Source: Bacteroidales bacterium UBA4345 (GTDB lineage: Bacteria > Bacteroidota > Bacteroidia > Bacteroidales > Paludibacteraceae). From it: DNA of 8,592 nt. Where the stretch lies: contig DGTD01000118.1 in assembly GCA_002396385.1 (NCBI GenBank), positions 1 through 8,592 on the forward strand, given 5' to 3'. A program made the position numbers and the translations under genes. This document shows, piece after piece, positions 6,369-8,592 of this stretch (positions are counted from its first letter, which is position 1; every line of letters starts with the position of its first letter). The notes under the pieces were generated by a model. It did not search any database. It was not told the DNA's origin and saw nothing but the letters and a program-made list of their open reading frames with translations.

Positions 6369-6400
6369 CAAAAGTACGACAATTTCAAAATATGACCAAA
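6369..6400 (-). promoter_or_regulatory. Orphan minus-strand promoter
   Basis: TTTG (6400-6397), 20 bases, TACTTTTG (6376-6369) match the Bacteroidota consensus fully on the minus strand. No convincing coding sequence follows; the first ATG opens a frame of only 22 codons (MPKRTPLNS...). Transcription would run about 345 bases to the hairpin at 6016-6042, so this may drive a non-coding RNA or be left from a lost gene. Confidence 0.55.
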
Positions 6401-6467
6401 TTTATTTTGTTGACCCACCCTTATGCATCCTTAGTGAAAACATAGCGGAACCTTATTCCGAGGTAGT

Positions 6468-6500
6468 GTTTGATTAAAGTTTGAGTAAAGGGGGAGTAAA
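6468..6500. repeat. 11-bp tandem array C (three units)
   Basis: Three consecutive units, GTTTGATTAAA (6468-6478), GTTTGAGTAAA (6479-6489) and GGGGGAGTAAA (6490-6500), lie just past the stop of the lipoprotein gene ending at 6522. The exact 11-base period is that of arrays A and B, with another unit sequence. No classical terminator hairpin is visible after this gene. Confidence 0.75.
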
Positions 6501-6521
6501 ACCTAAGAGGTATGTAGGCGA

Positions 6522-7370
6522 CTATTCCGGCAGGCGGAAAAGGATTTCTATCGGATAGTGGTCGGAGATGTAGGGGACGCCATAATCGCCGTTGAGGGTG
6601 CGGAAGCGGAGGACCTTGATGTCGCGGACGAGGAAGTGGTCTATCACCGCGCCATCGTTCTGGCCGAAGGCGTTGTAGGTGATGGCGTGGCTGGTGCTGT
6701 CGGTCAGGGTGCGGGCGTCCTGCAGGCCAGCGCGACGGAAGAAGGCAAACGCGCTGTATTCGGAGCTGTCGCCTTCGGTGTTCATGTCGCCACCCACGAT
6801 GGCGGGCAACTCACCGAGGCGATTGGCCACTATGTCGCCAATTACCTGGGCACCGAGGATGCGGGCGTAGTCGCTCACGTGGTCGAGGTGGGTGTTGAGG
6901 TAGGCAAACTCCTTGCCGCTCTGGCGGACACGGAAGCGGGCAACGGTGACGGTGCGGTAGCATCCGGCACCTTCGTATTTCGACGGCACCTCGGGTGTAA
7001 GGCTGAGCCAGCGGGTGCTGTCGGACAGCAGCTCCAGCCGCAAGGTGTCATAGTAGATGGCCATGAACTCGCCCGCCTCCATGCCGTCGTCGCGGCCCAC
7101 GCCCACCCGGCGATACTGCGGCAGGCAGCTGTCGAGGTACTGCAGCTGGTCGATCAGCGCCTCCTGCAATCCGAGGGCGGCGGGCTGCTCCTCGCGAATC
7201 ATGCGCACCACGGCGTCGCGCCGCAGCTCCCAGCGGTTGGGACTCTCGCGGTCGTACCACGAGTTGTAGCGGATGTTGAACGAGATGACCTTCAGGTCGT
7301 CGGCGGGTTGGCCGCAGCTGCCCAGGAGCAGCAGGGCGAGGGACAGAAAAAGAAGGCTTGCTTTTTTCAT
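6522..7370 (-). CDS. Endonuclease/exonuclease/phosphatase-family lipoprotein
   Basis: A 282-residue metal-dependent hydrolase of the EEP fold, exported and probably lipid-anchored. The signal peptide ends in the lipobox LLGSC, with C19 as the lipidated residue. All EEP landmarks are visible: FNIR (31-34, N32), GLQE (67-70, metal ligand E70), NTHLDH (159-164, H161), GGDMNT (193-198, D195 and N197), VIDHFLV (242-248, D244) and SDHYPI (269-274, D270/H271). Catalytic residues are complete, so it should be active; substrates of secreted Bacteroidales members vary (nucleic acid, phospholipid or sugar phosphates) and cannot be told here. The start overlaps the stop of the thioesterase gene by ATGA, so the two are translationally coupled. 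GC-rich codon use contrasts with genes to the left. Confidence 0.92.
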   Translation of the reverse strand: MKKASLLFLSLALLLLGSCGQPADDLKVISFNIRYNSWYDRESPNRWELRRDAVVRMIREEQPAALGLQEALIDQLQYLDSCLPQYRRVGVGRDDGMEAGEFMAIYYDTLRLELLSDSTRWLSLTPEVPSKYEGAGCYRTVTVARFRVRQSGKEFAYLNTHLDHVSDYARILGAQVIGDIVANRLGELPAIVGGDMNTEGDSSEYSAFAFFRRAGLQDARTLTDSTSHAITYNAFGQNDGAVIDHFLVRDIKVLRFRTLNGDYGVPYISDHYPIEILFRLPE

Positions 7371-7777
7371 GATTGTAAGTCTTTGATGATGGCATACAGC
7401 TCTGGGAAGCGTTTCTCAAGCGACACAGGACGCCCGCCTTCCAGGAAACAGTGGGTGCTGCTGGCGGTGCAGACGGTACGGCCATTGCAGGTCATGGTAT
7501 ATGCAAAGACAATCTTTAGCGCCGTGGTCTCGGCAACGCTGACCATGACCTCCACCATGTCTTTGAACGTGGTGGGGTGCTTGTAGTGACACTCCACGCT
7601 CACGACGGGCGACACTACTCCCTCGGCTTCCATGCGGTCGAAGCCATAGCCTAACTGGTCCATCCAGTCCACGCGTGCCTCCTCCATGAAGCGTATGTAG
7701 TTGCTGTGGTGCGTGATGCCCATGCGGTCGCACTCGTAATATTTCACTTCGTGACGGTAGGGTTCTATGTGTATCAT
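7367..7777 (-). CDS. Acyl-CoA thioesterase, YbgC/FadM-like 4HBT family
   Basis: A 136-residue hotdog-fold thioesterase that hydrolyses acyl-CoA or related thioesters in the cytoplasm. The signature YYECDRMGITHHSNYIRFME (13-32) contains D17, the likely catalytic aspartate, and the HHSNY segment typical of YbgC-type enzymes. VVSVECHYKHPTTFKD and the C-terminal TASSTHCFLE strands follow the hotdog pattern. The length is normal for the family. The frame is open to 7828, but a -7-like TATCTTTG (7833-7826) lies in the extension, so I choose the ATG at 7775-7777. It forms an operon with the downstream lipoprotein through an ATGA overlap. The acyl substrate is not predictable. Confidence 0.9.
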   Translation of the reverse strand: MIHIEPYRHEVKYYECDRMGITHHSNYIRFMEEARVDWMDQLGYGFDRMEAEGVVSPVVSVECHYKHPTTFKDMVEVMVSVAETTALKIVFAYTMTCNGRTVCTASSTHCFLEGGRPVSLEKRFPELYAIIKDLQS

Positions 7778-7825
7778 ATTGATAATGTTTTTTCTATAGG
7801 GTATTCGTATGTTCGTCTTCAATAG

Positions 7826-7833
7826 CAAAGATA
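7826..7833 (-). promoter_or_regulatory. -7 promoter element of the thioesterase operon
   Basis: TATCTTTG on the minus strand fits TAnnTTTG. I see no clear TTTG at the expected -33 position. The 15-base context GCAAAGATACACAAA (7825-7839) is identical to that at the AbiE promoter. Confidence 0.5.
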
Positions 7834-7937
7834 CACAAAAAATGAAAATCGGAACTTATAAATTAGGAATTATAATTTAGAAATGCATAACAATATTTCA
7901 CCCTTTTTTTCGTTATCATAAAAAAATTCATCGACTT

Positions 7938-8592
7938 ATGGCAGACGACAAAAAGATTATTTTCTCCATGGTGGGCGTGGGCAAGCTCATTCCGCCCAGC
8001 CGCCAGATACTGAAAGACATATACCTGAGCTTCTTCTATGGGGCCAAGATCGGTATCATCGGTCTCAACGGCAGCGGCAAGTCCAGCCTGATGAAGATCA
8101 TCGCCGGAGTGGACAAGGACTACCAGGGCGAAGTGGTCTTCTCGCCGGGCTACAGTGTGGGCTACCTGGAGCAGGAACCCAAGCTCGACGACACCAAGAC
8201 CGTCAAGGAGGTGGTGCAGGAAGCCGTGCAGGAGACCGTGGACCTCCTCAAGGAGTACGACGAGGTGAACAACGCCTTCGCCGAACCCGATGCCGACTTC
8301 GACAAGCTCATCGCCCGCCAGGGCGAACTCACCGAGCTGCTCGAGGCCCACGACGCCTGGAACCTCGACCAGAAGCTGGAACGCGCCATGGACGCCCTGC
8401 GCTGTCCCGACGAGGACCAGCTGGTGCGCAACCTCAGCGGTGGCGAGCGCCGCCGCGTGGCCCTCTGCCGCCTGCTCCTGCAGGAGCCCGACATCCTGCT
8501 CCTCGACGAGCCTACCAACCACCTCGACGCCGAGAGCATCGACTGGCTGGAGCAGCACCTGCAGCAATACAAGGGCACCGTCATCGCCGTCA
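7938..8592 (+). CDS. ettA: ABC-F protein EttA, energy-dependent translational throttle (5' part)
   Basis: The first 218 residues of an ABC-F ATPase; the gene runs off the right edge. EttA binds the ribosomal E site and gates the first steps of elongation according to ADP/ATP level. The opening [20 protein letters not shown] is typical of EttA. The first ATPase domain shows Walker A GLNGSGKS (42-49), the Q-loop LEQEPKL (77-83), signature LSGGE (166-170), Walker B ILLLDEP (186-192) with E191, and the switch H195 in TNHLD. The insert at about 90-145 corresponds to the EttA arm. The second ATPase domain (typical total length is about 560 residues) lies outside. The start follows an A-rich leader with no clear ribosome site, as is usual in Bacteroidota. 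It is divergent from the thioesterase operon; I could not place its promoter with confidence in the 7840-7937 AT-rich spacer. Confidence 0.95.
   Translation, partial: MADDKKIIFSMVGVGKLIPPSRQILKDIYLSFFYGAKIGIIGLNGSGKSSLMKIIAGVDKDYQGEVVFSPGYSVGYLEQEPKLDDTKTVKEVVQEAVQETVDLLKEYDEVNNAFAEPDADFDKLIARQGELTELLEAHDAWNLDQKLERAMDALRCPDEDQLVRNLSGGERRRVALCRLLLQEPDILLLDEPTNHLDAESIDWLEQHLQQYKGTVIAV

Noticed and set aside
6058..6477. Plus-strand open frame of 139 codons
   Set aside because: It crosses repeat R2's end, a minus-strand promoter and part of array C, with no recognisable domain; most likely a chance frame in repeat DNA.
6558..7586. Long plus-strand open frame of 342 codons
   Set aside because: Antisense shadow of the lipoprotein and thioesterase genes in GC-rich DNA; low-complexity A/V/G content and no family motif.
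7778..7828. Longer start for the thioesterase
   Set aside because: It overlaps the -7-like element, and the family begins close to the ATG at 7777.
7863..8567. Minus-strand open frame of 234 codons
   Set aside because: Antisense shadow of ettA, whose Walker, signature and switch motifs are clear on the plus strand.
1..8592. CRISPR array, tRNA or rRNA genes, insertion sequence
   Set aside because: I saw no regularly spaced direct repeats of CRISPR length, no tRNA cloverleaf, and no transposase or integrase coding sequence.

Overview
The window looks like chromosomal DNA of a Bacteroidales bacterium, perhaps a Prevotella relative. The evidence is a BspA-type surface protein with a type IX secretion (T9SS) C-terminal domain, several matches to the Bacteroidota promoter pattern (TTTG, about 20 bases, TAnnTTTG), A-rich leaders without clear Shine-Dalgarno sites, and a Bacteroides-type EttA. 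The species cannot be fixed from the sequence alone.

Layout. Bases 1-25 are the last codons of an unidentified plus-strand gene, followed by a strong terminator. Bases 145-445 hold no gene but carry two short arrays with an exact 11-bp period and a terminator for the next gene. From 445 to 5787 all genes lie on the minus strand. In transcription order they are: an AbiEi/AbiEii-type toxin-antitoxin pair (5787-4007); a modular protein with a CBS pair and a C-terminal HEPN-like domain (3832-2855) that has its own promoter and terminator; and a two-gene unit of a small unknown protein (2463-2089) and a secreted leucine-rich-repeat/T9SS protein (2076-445). A 164-bp imperfect palindrome made of two diverged inverted units sits in the probable leader of that last unit. 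Bases 5821-6521 contain no convincing gene. They hold a likely AbiEi operator, a degraded repeat copy, a good minus-strand promoter and a third 11-bp array.

From 6522 the sequence becomes visibly richer in G+C and core-like. A 4HBT-fold thioesterase and an endonuclease/exonuclease/phosphatase-family lipoprotein form an ATGA-overlapping operon on the minus strand. Divergent from it, the first 218 codons of the ABC-F translation factor ettA run off the right edge.

The accessory, AT-richer block (about 145-5976) is bounded by two diverged copies, in opposite orientation, of a segment of roughly 140-175 bp that contains a gene tail and a terminator (1-166 and 5939-6113). A variable island carrying a toxin-antitoxin pair and a CBS-HEPN protein would suit a defence or stress role. 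The CBS-HEPN gene beside AbiE is the best candidate for an under-described system, but a joint function is inference from adjacency and domain content only.
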